Shown one piece after another: positions 16,854 to 25,830 of a stretch of DNA of 64,000 nt. This stretch comes from Lewinella sp. W8 (GTDB taxonomy: Bacteria > Bacteroidota > Bacteroidia > Chitinophagales > Saprospiraceae): NCBI RefSeq assembly GCF_004375085.3, contig NZ_SNAQ03000013.1:135208-199207 (forward strand), read 5' to 3'. The notes beneath the pieces are model-generated. The model did not search any database. It saw nothing but the letters and a program-made list of their open reading frames with translations, and was not told the DNA's origin. A program made the position numbers and the translations under genes. Position 1 is the first letter of the stretch. Each line of letters starts with the position of its first letter.

Positions 16854-17633
16854 ATGTTGTATACCAATCTGATGAATGCCCGGAAGAACGGCCAGAAAAT
16901 GTTGGCCGTCCTCGTCGACCCCGACAAAGCACGACGGGATAACCTGGGGCAACTCGCCAAGTTTGCCAACGAAGGGCACATCGATTGTTTCCTGTGGGGA
17001 GGAAGTTTGGTGAACACCACCCAGTCGGCCTATTATCTGAAATTGCTCAAGGCGCACCTGAAGCATACGCCCGTTTTTCTCTTCCCAGGCTCCACTTACC
17101 AGCTCGACGACCAGGCCGATGGCCTGCTGCTCCTTTCCCTCATCTCGGGCCGTAATCCGGAGTTGCTCATCGGCCGCCACGTACAGGTGGCCGCCCGCAT
17201 CAAGCAGATGAAACTGGAGACGATCCCGACGGGCTACTTGCTGGTGGACGGCGGGCGCCCGACCTCGGTCAGCTACATGAGTAATACCACGCCCATTCCC
17301 GCCGACAAGCCGCCCATTGCGGCGGCCACCGCCCTGGCCGGAGAGCAGCTCGGCCTCCGCCTCATCTACCTCGATGCCGGTAGTGGTGCCCAGCAACCGA
17401 TCCGGCCGACCATCATCCGCGCGGTACGCGCGGAAGTGGACCTGCCCATCATCGTCGGCGGCGGTATCCGCACCCCGGAACGGGCGGCCATCGCCCTCGA
17501 AGCCGGTGCCGACATGATCGTAGTCGGTAATGGCCTGGAAAAGGACCCCAACTGGCTGCCCGAATTAGCCGCTGCGGTGAAGGGCGTCCAGCCCGGGGCC
17601 ACCAAAGCACAGCGGGAAAAGGCAAAGGCGTGA
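16854..17633 (+). CDS. geranylgeranylglyceryl phosphate synthase family protein
   Basis: 259 residues from the ATG at 16854; the open frame upstream runs through the repeat and pyrimidine tract and is not coding in character. The TIM-barrel family signatures are present: MLAVLVDPDKAR at the start, FLWGGSLVNTTQSAYYLKLLK, FPGSTYQL, GYLLVDGGRPTSVSYMSNT, YLDAGSGAQQPI and the phosphate loop VGGGIRTPERA followed by GADMIVVGNGLEKD. The enzyme joins a polyprenyl diphosphate to glycerol-1-phosphate through an ether bond. Bacteroidota members of this group are known to be active with GGPP, although their product in the cell is unclear. Confidence 0.93.
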   Translation: MLYTNLMNARKNGQKMLAVLVDPDKARRDNLGQLAKFANEGHIDCFLWGGSLVNTTQSAYYLKLLKAHLKHTPVFLFPGSTYQLDDQADGLLLLSLISGRNPELLIGRHVQVAARIKQMKLETIPTGYLLVDGGRPTSVSYMSNTTPIPADKPPIAAATALAGEQLGLRLIYLDAGSGAQQPIRPTIIRAVRAEVDLPIIVGGGIRTPERAAIALEAGADMIVVGNGLEKDPNWLPELAAAVKGVQPGATKAQREKAKA

Positions 17634-17654
17634 TATGTTTAAGAACATTGGCAC

Positions 17655-17704
17655 CCTCGTCGGACAAAGTTATCGCCGAGGGCGATTGGATTTGTCCGAC
17701 GAGG
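17655..17704. repeat. structured hairpin element, diverged copy
   Basis: Same three-part layout as the elements at 16.3-16.6 kb and 42-43 kb, but with different bases kept in pairing: outer arms CCTCGTCGGACAAA and TTTGTCCGACGAGG, inner ATCGCC-GAG-GGCGAT. It starts 22 bases after the GGGP synthase stop. Confidence 0.75.
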
Positions 17705-17733
17705 TAGGAAAACACTAATTGGGTATACCTGGA

Positions 17734-17971
17734 GTTTCCTTTCGCCGAAAGGAAACCTGACCAGCTTCGAAATACCGATGGAATATCTCCATTGTCTGAA
17801 ATCTTTAGGGAAGCGCAATGACCGCTTCTCCCCGGTTACACTCTCCGGTCGTCTTTTGGGAAAAGACGACACCAACTGGAGTTTCCTTTCGCCGAAAGGA
17901 AACCTGACCATCATTGAGGAGACGCAACTTAGTTTTCTTCCTTAAATCGTAGTCGCCTTTCGGCGAAAGGC
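17734..17971. repeat. three purine/pyrimidine hairpins between convergent genes
   Basis: Two identical hairpins GTTTCCTTTC-GCC-GAAAGGAAAC (17734-17756 and 17881-17903), inside a longer direct repeat beginning CTGGAG and ending CCTGACCA, are followed by a related GCCTTTC-GGC-GAAAGGC (17955-17971). The 371-base gap 17634-18004 between the GGGP synthase gene and the convergent barrel gene holds these and the element at 17655 and no gene. Confidence 0.7.
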
Positions 17972-18004
17972 TCCACCATGAGGAGAGCCCAGGGCGAAGT
18001 CCCC

Positions 18005-19780
18005 CTAAAACACACTCAAATACCCCAGGTGCACCTTCGGCGCCCCGAGGTCGAGCGGAATGTTGTTGGAGCGGCCCAGGGCGAGGCTCAGTCCAAAAAT
18101 GCCCGCGCGGGTATCGAAATTGACGCCGGCGCCGAAGCCAAGGGGGGAGTCAATGTTGAGGTCAGGCTGGGCTTTGTTGCGTGCGTTGACGCGCGCCGCG
18201 TCGAGGAAGCCGAACAGGTAGGCGTTGCCGCCCAGCAGAAGGCGCAGTTCGGCGGTCAGGATCTGGTAGTCGGTGGCGAAGACGGACTGCTGGTCGAAAC
18301 CCCGCAGCAGGCTGCCGCCACCCAGTCGGTACTGCTCGTTGGGTAGGGCGACGGAGGGACTGAAGATGCCCGCTCCCCGCAGGCCCAGGTAGGTCACCAG
18401 GCCATTGAGCGGTTCGAAGTAGTAGGCCAGGTCCGCTTCCACCTGGTACTGCCCGCCGCGGGCGGCCAGACTGTCGCCGGGCGGCAGGTCGAGCAGGCGG
18501 CGGAAGCCCGCCGCGGCACTCACGTCCAGGGTGTAGCCCCGCCGCGGACTGAACCGCCGGTCCGTACGGTTACGCCGCAGCTGCACGCCGAAGAGCGAGC
18601 GACTGACCCCCAGAGTGTCGGTGGTGGCCGGATTCACCGGGTCGGTAGCGCTACCCCGCCCGGGAATGACCGTTCGGCGGTTCTGCCAGAAGAAGGATAG
18701 TCGGTCGTTGCCTTCCCGGAGGTAGGTGGCGGCGAGCCGCCAGTTGAGGTTGAGGAAGGAGGAGTCGCGGCGGTAGAGGTCCAGTTCTCCCTCCACTCCG
18801 AAGGGGAGGCCGAAGAGGAAGGGGTAGTCCAGCGCCAGGGCGAGTTCCTGGGTCTGGGGCCGCAACTGCTCGAAGCGCAGCGCAATGCGCTCGCCCTGCC
18901 CGAAGCCATTGTACAGTTCTCCGTTCAGCTCTCCGGTGATGAGCAGCCGGTTGTTGTTCTGGGCGCTGTTGGGCAGCACGCCGATGACGAAATCGAACCG
19001 ACTGGCTGGCCGCCGTTCTACGGGCAGGTCGATGAAGGCCAGGCTGTCCCGAAAGGTCACCTTCGGCTGACCGCGCAGGGTGAGGTAGGGGAGTTGGTTG
19101 AGTCGGCTGGTCAGCCGGCGAATGCGGCTGGGCCGGTAGGCTTCCCCGGGCCGCAGGCCCAGGTAGCGCTCAAGGAAGAGGGTACGGACGCGGGCGTTCT
19201 CGGGCACCGATAATTGCCCGACGGTTACCAGTGGCCCGGGACTGATGTCCACTCCGGCGGTCAGGCCACCGGGGGCGGACCAGTCGATGTCCCGCAGTCC
19301 CACGCTCGCGAAGGGGTAACCCGATTCGGCTACGGCGACCAGCAAGCTGTCGCGGAGGGCCGTCCAGGCTTCCTGGCGGAAGGGCCGGCCGGAGCGGAAG
19401 CGCCGCGGGCGGTAGCCCGCCCGGCGCAGCCAGGCCCGGGTATCTACGTCTTCCGGCACCCGGAGTTCCTCCCAGGTGTAGACCGGACCGCGAAACAGAT
19501 GGGCCCTCATTTGCCCGGGAGCAACGGCAAAGAGGCTATCGACCGAGGCTTCCCAGAAGGCGCTGCCCCGTTGTTGGGCCACCCAGTCGTTGAGGTAGTC
19601 CAGCACCGCCAGGGAATCGTCGAAGGTGCGTTTGCCCCCCTTCCAGTCAAAGTCCCTGGCCGTTACGGAAAGGATCCAATCCCCCGGCCGTTCAGAAGTA
19701 CTGGGCACCTGCGCCCGCGCCACCTGAATGGCCCCAAACACCAGAAGAAGCAACGGAAGGAGACGGTAAAGTGCGGTCAT
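18005..19780 (-). CDS. BamA/TamA family outer membrane protein
   Basis: 591 residues with signal peptide MTALYRLLPLLLLVFG...ARAQ. The first third holds POTRA-like units (AWTALRDSLLVAVAESGYPFASVGL, LRPGEAYRPSRIRRLTSRLNQLPYL). The rest is a 16-strand-type beta-barrel of the surface antigen D15 family, with LGGGSLLRGFDQQSVFATDYQILTAELRLLL near the end (the RGF element that closes the barrel lid) and a terminal Phe. Length is short for BamA and fits TamA-like or patatin-free Bacteroidota Omp85 proteins that insert or export outer-membrane proteins. It lies 62 bases after lnt on the same strand. Confidence 0.9.
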   Translation of the reverse strand: MTALYRLLPLLLLVFGAIQVARAQVPSTSERPGDWILSVTARDFDWKGGKRTFDDSLAVLDYLNDWVAQQRGSAFWEASVDSLFAVAPGQMRAHLFRGPVYTWEELRVPEDVDTRAWLRRAGYRPRRFRSGRPFRQEAWTALRDSLLVAVAESGYPFASVGLRDIDWSAPGGLTAGVDISPGPLVTVGQLSVPENARVRTLFLERYLGLRPGEAYRPSRIRRLTSRLNQLPYLTLRGQPKVTFRDSLAFIDLPVERRPASRFDFVIGVLPNSAQNNNRLLITGELNGELYNGFGQGERIALRFEQLRPQTQELALALDYPFLFGLPFGVEGELDLYRRDSSFLNLNWRLAATYLREGNDRLSFFWQNRRTVIPGRGSATDPVNPATTDTLGVSRSLFGVQLRRNRTDRRFSPRRGYTLDVSAAAGFRRLLDLPPGDSLAARGGQYQVEADLAYYFEPLNGLVTYLGLRGAGIFSPSVALPNEQYRLGGGSLLRGFDQQSVFATDYQILTAELRLLLGGNAYLFGFLDAARVNARNKAQPDLNIDSPLGFGAGVNFDTRAGIFGLSLALGRSNNIPLDLGAPKVHLGYLSVF

Positions 19781-19842
19781 ACCGACGTTCTAACGTTTGG
19801 GTGGACTGCTTTCGCGCCCGTGCTGGTGGCCCGCCGGCCCCG

Positions 19843-21684
19843 CTACTTTTGGGCGAATGCCTCCAGCCGGATCGTCCGGGCCAGGTTCCCGAGCAGGAGC
19901 ATGGCGGAGAGCAGCAGCGCAATCCTGGCCGTCAGGTCGCCGAAGCGGACGTAGGGCGTGAGGTGCTGGTTGAGCGGCATATCGTCGACCAGAAAACCCT
20001 CCTGGCCGTACGGGGTCTTGCGGAGAACTTTGCCCCGCTGATCGATGAAGGAACAGTTGCCCATGTTGGCGGACCGGACCACCGCCCGGCGCGTTTCGAT
20101 GGCCCGCAGGCTGGAAAACCAGTTGTGCTGGCGGTGGCCCGCCGTATTGTCCCACCAGCCATCGTTAGTGACCACAAAGATGGCTTCGGCCCCCTCCCGG
20201 ATGTACTCGGTGAAGTACTCGCCGAAGACGGATTCGTAACAGATTACCGGCGCGATCTTTGCCCGCTCGCCCACGAGTGCTTCCCGGACGTCCTGGGTCC
20301 CGCGTCCCGCCACGGTACCACCCAGAGAATTGACGAGGGGCTCCAGGAAGAACAGCGTTTCGCGGAAGGGGAAACTCTCGGCGCCCGGCACGAAAACACC
20401 CTTCCGATAGGTTTGAACCTCCCCGGACTGCAGGTCAATTTGCACCAGAGCGTTCAGCGCTTCCAGAGCGACCTCCTCTCCGTTGCGGCCCGTGACGTAG
20501 CGCACTGCCGGGGTCAGGGGCTCTCCGGGAGCGAAGAAATGGTAGCCGTCAAATCCCGTGACGAGATAACGGAGATCCTCTTCCCGTAGCGAACGATACA
20601 GTTCATTCAAAGAGCGGGCCTGCAGCGGCTCGTCCTCGTTGACGTAGCTGAAGCTGGTTTCGGGGTAAACGAGGTAGTCAACCGGTCCGGCTCCCTCCAG
20701 GGCCTGCCGACTCAGTCGGAGGAAGGTATCCACCTGACTGACGGGGTCGCTGGAAAATTTCTCAAAATGGGGCTCGAAATTGGGCTGGATGGTGGCCACA
20801 CGGATGGTGTCCCCCGCCGGAGTTTCGTAGGTGAAGTAGCGCAGGAGTGAAGCCCCCATCGGGATCACCAGCGCCAGGATCAGCAGGAGCATCGGCCGGC
20901 GTAGGGAAGTAGTTTTTGGCGTGACCGCAGGTGCACTGTCGTTGGGAATGACGGCCGTGAACCCCTGATATACCCGCAACACCAGAAAATTAACCAGGAA
21001 GATCCAGGCGGACCCGCCGAGCACGCCGGTGATCTCGTACCACTGGATCAGGGATGGAAATTGGGCGAAGCCGTTGCCGAGGGTCAGCCAGGGCCAGTTG
21101 AGCGACCAGTTGTAGTGGAAGTATTCGAAGGCCAGCCAAAAGGCCGGCAGCGCCAGGTAGGCCACTTTGGGGGAGCGGCGACTCGTCCAGTGGAAGGCCA
21201 GCCAGGGCAGCCCCATCAGGAAGCTGTTCACGACGATGGCGAATACCCCGGCCGCAAAGGCCGTATTGGTCACCCAGAAGGAGGCCAGGATGTTGTACAG
21301 CAAAAAGGCGTTGAAACCCGTCCACCACACCCGTCGGTAAGAGTTTTCCTTGTCGGAAATCTCCCGGTGGGCCAAGAGTAGCGGCACCCAGGCCACCAAC
21401 AACAGGAAGGGGAAGGGAAGAAAACCGGGAAAGCCGAGGCCCAGCAGGACACCACTCAGGGACGAAAGCGCCAGGGGATACTGCTTCCACGAAGTGATCG
21501 TTTCCTCCCAGCGAAGGGAAAGGAAGCTGAGGGCGGAACCGTAGAGCGTAAGGTACAGAAAGAGGGGTAGGTGGCTCCACAATTCCCCCTGGCCCACCCG
21601 GGAATACATCGAATACCCCACCCCGGAAGCGATTCCCAGGAGGAAAAGTCCCAGCAGCAGGCGATGGCGTTTATTGGATAACAT
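19843..21684 (-). CDS. lnt: apolipoprotein N-acyltransferase
   Basis: 613 residues from the ATG at 21684; a TTG three codons upstream is a poorer start. Several N-terminal membrane helices are followed by a carbon-nitrogen hydrolase domain with the triad E342 (YPETSF), K428 (YRKGVFVPG) and C482 (VICYESVFGEYF), then a last membrane helix. Lnt adds the third acyl chain to the N-terminal Cys of lipoproteins in the inner membrane. It is longer than the roughly 510 residues of Escherichia coli Lnt because of an extended N-terminal membrane region. GACTTTTG, close to the TAnnTTTG box, sits six bases before the ATG. Confidence 0.95.
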   Translation of the reverse strand: MLSNKRHRLLLGLFLLGIASGVGYSMYSRVGQGELWSHLPLFLYLTLYGSALSFLSLRWEETITSWKQYPLALSSLSGVLLGLGFPGFLPFPFLLLVAWVPLLLAHREISDKENSYRRVWWTGFNAFLLYNILASFWVTNTAFAAGVFAIVVNSFLMGLPWLAFHWTSRRSPKVAYLALPAFWLAFEYFHYNWSLNWPWLTLGNGFAQFPSLIQWYEITGVLGGSAWIFLVNFLVLRVYQGFTAVIPNDSAPAVTPKTTSLRRPMLLLILALVIPMGASLLRYFTYETPAGDTIRVATIQPNFEPHFEKFSSDPVSQVDTFLRLSRQALEGAGPVDYLVYPETSFSYVNEDEPLQARSLNELYRSLREEDLRYLVTGFDGYHFFAPGEPLTPAVRYVTGRNGEEVALEALNALVQIDLQSGEVQTYRKGVFVPGAESFPFRETLFFLEPLVNSLGGTVAGRGTQDVREALVGERAKIAPVICYESVFGEYFTEYIREGAEAIFVVTNDGWWDNTAGHRQHNWFSSLRAIETRRAVVRSANMGNCSFIDQRGKVLRKTPYGQEGFLVDDMPLNQHLTPYVRFGDLTARIALLLSAMLLLGNLARTIRLEAFAQK

Positions 21685-21731
21685 CGGGGACAAAAGTCCG
21701 AAAAAATGCGAGGATTGGACTATTTTGGAAG

Positions 21732-22415
21732 ATGATATCTCGGTTAAAACGGAGCGTAGGTCGCGTAAACTGGAAATACTTTCTTTCGGAGGTACTGCTC
21801 ATCGTCATCGGGATCAACGTGGGGCTGTGGTTCAATAACCTCAGCGAGAACCGTAAGCATGCGGCCGAAGAAAAGCTGTTGCTACGGGACCTGAAATCCT
21901 CCCTGGAGTCGGATCGTCAGGATGTTCTACATAATCTCACCCTGCACGAAGGGGCTACCGTAGCGGCCAAACGACTGTTGCAATTTGAGGGAACCCGACG
22001 CCCGGATAGTGTCTCGATGGACCTCGTGAATATTTGGCGGAACAGTATTCTGGTGGAGGATGAGTCGGCGTTCGAAGCACTGAAGTCATTTGGACTACAG
22101 CGCATCCGGGACGATAGTCTCAAGCGGGAGATCATCCGTCTGTACACGGTACATTACCAACTGGTATCGGCCATCAGCGACCGCCACGGTCGGATCGTGG
22201 AGCAGTTTGACGAGGTGATGAACGATATTTTCGTCTACGAGGGGCAACAATACCGGATGCGTAAACCGGGGCCGGAAAGCATCGCCCAGCATAGCTACCG
22301 GATCAAGCACCTGGAAAACTCCCACTACTACCTGGCCCACACTTACCGGGACCAGGTCCTGACCGCCATTGATGGGCTGCTGGACCGCCTGGCGGCCATG
22401 GATCTACCGGAATAA
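21732..22415 (+). CDS. DUF6090-like single-span membrane protein
   Basis: 227 residues. The start is basic, then one membrane helix (YFLSEVLLIVIGINVGLWFNN) is followed by a long helical periplasmic part with ENRKHAAEEKLLLRDLKSSLESDRQ. The 'E.lLIV.GI.i.l..n.w.e' core followed by a charged helix is how Bacteroidota DUF6090 proteins begin. Function is unknown. TATTTTGG, one base off the TAnnTTTG box, ends four bases before the ATG, so the message may be leaderless. The gene is divergent from lnt. Confidence 0.8.
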   Translation: MISRLKRSVGRVNWKYFLSEVLLIVIGINVGLWFNNLSENRKHAAEEKLLLRDLKSSLESDRQDVLHNLTLHEGATVAAKRLLQFEGTRRPDSVSMDLVNIWRNSILVEDESAFEALKSFGLQRIRDDSLKREIIRLYTVHYQLVSAISDRHGRIVEQFDEVMNDIFVYEGQQYRMRKPGPESIAQHSYRIKHLENSHYYLAHTYRDQVLTAIDGLLDRLAAMDLPE

Positions 22416-22427
22416 ATTAGTCCGCAA

Positions 22428-22474
22428 GGCACCTTAGGCTGACCACCCTACAGGTGCCGGCGAACTACTTTTTT
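22428..22474 (+). terminator. terminator-like hairpin after DUF6090 gene
   Basis: GGCACCT plus TAGG pair with CCTA plus AGGTGCC (one bulged C, eight-base loop), followed after 12 bases by a run of six T residues. Confidence 0.45.
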
Positions 22475-22605
22475 CTGTTCGTATTCGGTTTGTTGGCTGA
22501 CAAATGAGTATGAAAACGCCTTGATGTCGGGGCGGATTTTCGGAATGGATGAACCAAGCGAGTTCATTTTTCTTACCCGCACGAAAATCAACCCAATAAC
22601 CCGAT

Positions 22606-25600
22606 ATGCGTAAACTATCTACCACACTTTTTGCGCTGTTGCTATTTGCGGCAACGGCATTCGCCCAAACCGAAACGGTGGTTGGCATTATTGTCAACAG
22701 CACCGCACACGACACCCTCGAGGCGGCCGTCCTGGCGGCCGGTCTTGACGACGACTTGAGCGGAGACGGCCCCTTTACGGTCTTCGCGCCCACCGATGAT
22801 GCCTTCGCCGCCCTGCCGGCGGGCACCGTAGAAACCCTGCTCGGCGATTCCGCTACCCTGGCCAACATTCTTCTTTTTCACGTCGCCGGTCTGGAAGCTC
22901 TTTCCACTGACCTCAGCGACGGTCAGCGCGTCATGACCCTTCAGGGAGGAGACGTGGTGGTGACCATCAATGCGGATGGCGTATTCATCAATGACGCCCA
23001 GGTAACGATGGCCGATGTTGACGCGACCAACGGCGTCGTCCACGTCATTGATGCCGTCCTTTCTCCCCCGCCCGCGACGGTGGTGGACATCATCGTGGAA
23101 AGCGAAGTGCACACCACGCTGGAAACGGCGGTAGGCATTGCCGGACTCGCCGACGCCCTGAGTGGCGCGGGCCCCTTTACCGTCTTTGCGCCCACCGATG
23201 AGGCTTTTCTGGCGCTACCTCCCGGGGTGCTAGCGGCCCTGACAGCCGACTCTGCCGCGCTGGCCAACGTACTGCTCTACCACGCCGTGGGGGCCGAAGC
23301 CTATTCTGACGACCTCGAAGATGGACAGCGGATCATGACCCTTCAGGGTGGCGACGTAGTCGTCACGATCAACGATGACGGCATTTTCATCAACGACGCC
23401 GAAGTCACGGTGGCCAACCTCCAGGCCCTGAATGGCGTGGTCCACGTCATCGATGCCGTACTGACGCCCCCACCCGCAACCGTAGTGGATATCGTGGTGG
23501 CCAGCGAAGTGCACACCACCCTGGAAACGGCCGTCATCACTGCCGGCCTGGCCGGCACGCTGAGCGGCGAAGGCCCCTTCACGGTTTTTGCGCCGACCGA
23601 CAATGCTTTTGCCGCCCTGCCCGACGGTACCGTCGATGCCCTCCTGGCGGACTCTGCCGCACTGGCCAACGTACTCCTCTACCACGCCGTGGGGGCAGAA
23701 GCCTATTCCGACGACCTCGAAGATGGACAGCGGATCATGACCCTTCAGGGTGGCGACGTGGTCGTCACCATCAGCGACGACGGCATTTTCATCAACGACG
23801 CCGAAGTAAGCGTAGCGAACATTCAGGCCCTGAACGGGGTGGTCCACGTGATCGACGCCGTACTGACGCCCCCGCCGGCTACGGTGGTGGACATCATCGC
23901 GAACAGTGGCGTCCATAACACCCTGGAATCGGCTGTAGGCGTTGCGGGGCTTGGCGATGCCCTAAGCGGAGAGGGTCCCTTCACAGTCTTTGCCCCCACC
24001 GACGCCGCTTTTGCGGCTCTGCCCGATGGCGTACTGGACGCACTTATTGCCGACTCTGCCGCGCTGGCCAACGTACTCCTCTATCACGTTGCGGGTACTG
24101 AAGCTTATTCCGATGATTTGGAGGACGGTCAGCGGGTCATGACGCTCCAGGGGGGTGATGTTGTAGTCTCCACCACGATGGGACTCCGGATTAATGACGT
24201 TGACGTCATTCTGGGGAATATCCAGGCATTAAACGGGGTGGTCCACGTCATTGACGCCGTACTGACGCCCCCGCCCGCGACGGTAGTGGACATCATCGTA
24301 GAGAGCGAAGTACACACCACGCTGGAAACGGCGGTAGGGGTTGCCGGCCTGGCCGGCGCCTTGAGCGGAGAAGGTCCCTTCACGGTCTTTGCGCCGACGG
24401 ACGATGCATTTGCGGCCCTGCCCGACGGTGCCCTGGATGCCCTTCTGGCCGATTCTGCGGCCCTGGCCAACGTGCTCCTCTACCACGTTGCCGGACTGGA
24501 GGCCTACTCCGATGATCTGGAAGACGGACAGCGCGTAATGACCCTGCAGGGAGGTGACGTGGTCGTAACGATCAACGACGACGGCGTTTTCATCAACGAT
24601 GCGGAAGTGACCCTGGCCAACATCCAGGCCCTGAACGGCGTAGTCCACGTCATTGACGCCGTCCTGACGCCTCCGCCCGCTACCGTAGTAGACATTGTGG
24701 TGGAAAGCGAAGTGCACACGACGCTGGAAACGGCGGTAATTGAGGCCGGCCTGGCTGGCACCCTGAGTGGAGAAGGTCCCTTCACGGTATTCGCCCCTAC
24801 GGACGATGCCTTTGCGGCCCTGCCCGACGGTGCCCTGGATGCCCTTCTGGCCGATTCTGCGGCTTTGGCCAACGTGCTCCTCTACCACGTTGCCGGCCTG
24901 GAAGCCTACTCCGATGATCTGGAAGACGGACAGCGCGTAATGACCCTGCAGGGTGGCGACGTGGTCGTAACGATCAACGACGACGGCGTTTTCATCAACG
25001 ATGCGGAAGTCACCCTGGCCAACATCCAGGCCCTGAACGGCGTAGTCCACGTCATTGATGCCGTGCTGACGCCCCCGCCCGCCACGGTGGTGGACATCAT
25101 CGTCAACAGCGAGGCCCACGATACGCTGGAGATCGCCGTCATCGAAGCCATGCTGGACGATGACCTGAGCGGCGAAGGCCCCTTCACGGTCTTTGCGCCC
25201 ACCGATGATGCCTTCGCGGCACTTCCGGCCGGAACGCTGGACGAATTGTTGTCCGATCCCACGGGCGCCCTGGCCACGATCCTGCTCTTCCACGTGTCGG
25301 GAACCGAAACCTACGCGGCTGATCTTTCGGACGGCGATATGCTGCTGAGCCTCGAAGGGGAAAACCTGGACATCGTCATCAACGACGATGGCGTCTTCGT
25401 AGAAAATGCGCAGATTACCATGACGGATATCCAGGCACTGAACGGGGTGGTCCACGTCATTGATGCCGTCATGTTGCCCATGTCGGTGTCTACCGAGGAG
25501 CCCTCCTTTGCCGAGGACGTACGGATTCTCCCGAATCCAACCCAAACGGTCACTAACGTTGAGTTACCCCAGGAGATCATCCAGAGCGCCACGCTGCGAT

Positions 25601-25752
25601 TGCTGGACATGAACGGCCGGGTGCTCAGCCAGCGCAAGGCACGGTCCACGGTGGAGCAGTTTGACGTCTCCACCTTCCCGGCGGGTACCTACCTGCTGCA
25701 AATTCAGGCGGATGCCGGTATTGCCTATCGTCGGATTGTCGTCCAACGATAA
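22606..25752 (+). CDS. seven-domain fasciclin (FAS1) surface protein with T9SS sorting domain
   Basis: 1048 residues: a signal peptide (LFALLLFAATAFAQ), seven FAS1 domains repeated every 134 residues and a type A sorting domain (ILPNPTQTVTNVELP to the end). Each domain has the H1 box GPFTVFAPTDDAFAALP, the YH motif (LLYHVAG or LLFHVAG) and H2 box NGVVHVIDAVL. Domains 5 and 6 are almost identical in protein and DNA; domain 4 is one residue shorter. FAS1 domains mediate adhesion to proteins or polysaccharides, so this is a likely adhesin displayed by T9SS. The repeats at the DNA level run 402 bases apart (399 once). Confidence 0.95.
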   Translation: MRKLSTTLFALLLFAATAFAQTETVVGIIVNSTAHDTLEAAVLAAGLDDDLSGDGPFTVFAPTDDAFAALPAGTVETLLGDSATLANILLFHVAGLEALSTDLSDGQRVMTLQGGDVVVTINADGVFINDAQVTMADVDATNGVVHVIDAVLSPPPATVVDIIVESEVHTTLETAVGIAGLADALSGAGPFTVFAPTDEAFLALPPGVLAALTADSAALANVLLYHAVGAEAYSDDLEDGQRIMTLQGGDVVVTINDDGIFINDAEVTVANLQALNGVVHVIDAVLTPPPATVVDIVVASEVHTTLETAVITAGLAGTLSGEGPFTVFAPTDNAFAALPDGTVDALLADSAALANVLLYHAVGAEAYSDDLEDGQRIMTLQGGDVVVTISDDGIFINDAEVSVANIQALNGVVHVIDAVLTPPPATVVDIIANSGVHNTLESAVGVAGLGDALSGEGPFTVFAPTDAAFAALPDGVLDALIADSAALANVLLYHVAGTEAYSDDLEDGQRVMTLQGGDVVVSTTMGLRINDVDVILGNIQALNGVVHVIDAVLTPPPATVVDIIVESEVHTTLETAVGVAGLAGALSGEGPFTVFAPTDDAFAALPDGALDALLADSAALANVLLYHVAGLEAYSDDLEDGQRVMTLQGGDVVVTINDDGVFINDAEVTLANIQALNGVVHVIDAVLTPPPATVVDIVVESEVHTTLETAVIEAGLAGTLSGEGPFTVFAPTDDAFAALPDGALDALLADSAALANVLLYHVAGLEAYSDDLEDGQRVMTLQGGDVVVTINDDGVFINDAEVTLANIQALNGVVHVIDAVLTPPPATVVDIIVNSEAHDTLEIAVIEAMLDDDLSGEGPFTVFAPTDDAFAALPAGTLDELLSDPTGALATILLFHVSGTETYAADLSDGDMLLSLEGENLDIVINDDGVFVENAQITMTDIQALNGVVHVIDAVMLPMSVSTEEPSFAEDVRILPNPTQTVTNVELPQEIIQSATLRLLDMNGRVLSQRKARSTVEQFDVSTFPAGTYLLQIQADAGIAYRRIVVQR

Positions 25753-25770
25753 GCAGTAAACTATCTTTTC

Positions 25771-25811
25771 GGAACCCGCCTTCCCTCCCCGGAAGGCGGG
25801 TTCCCGTTTTT
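25771..25811 (+). terminator. rho-independent terminator of fasciclin gene
   Basis: Perfect 14-bp stem GGAACCCGCCTTCC with a six-base loop, then CGTTTTTG. It lies 19 bases after the stop. Confidence 0.85.
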
Positions 25812-25818
25812 GATCCCC

Positions 25819-25826
25819 TACCTTTG
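25819..25826 (+). promoter_or_regulatory. TAnnTTTG box for GNAT gene
   Basis: TACCTTTG matches the Bacteroidota -7 box exactly and ends four bases before the GTG at 25831; no convincing -33 TTG at the usual distance is visible. Confidence 0.45.
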
Positions 25827-25830
25827 CGAC

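Noticed and set aside
24229..25545. 438-codon open frame on the minus strand with internal repeats
   Set aside because: It mirrors the fasciclin repeats on the plus strand; its repeat period is that of the FAS1 gene.
25810..25830. TTG start for the GNAT gene at 25810
   Set aside because: It sits in the T-tract of the preceding terminator and upstream of a good promoter box; GTG at 25831 fits better.
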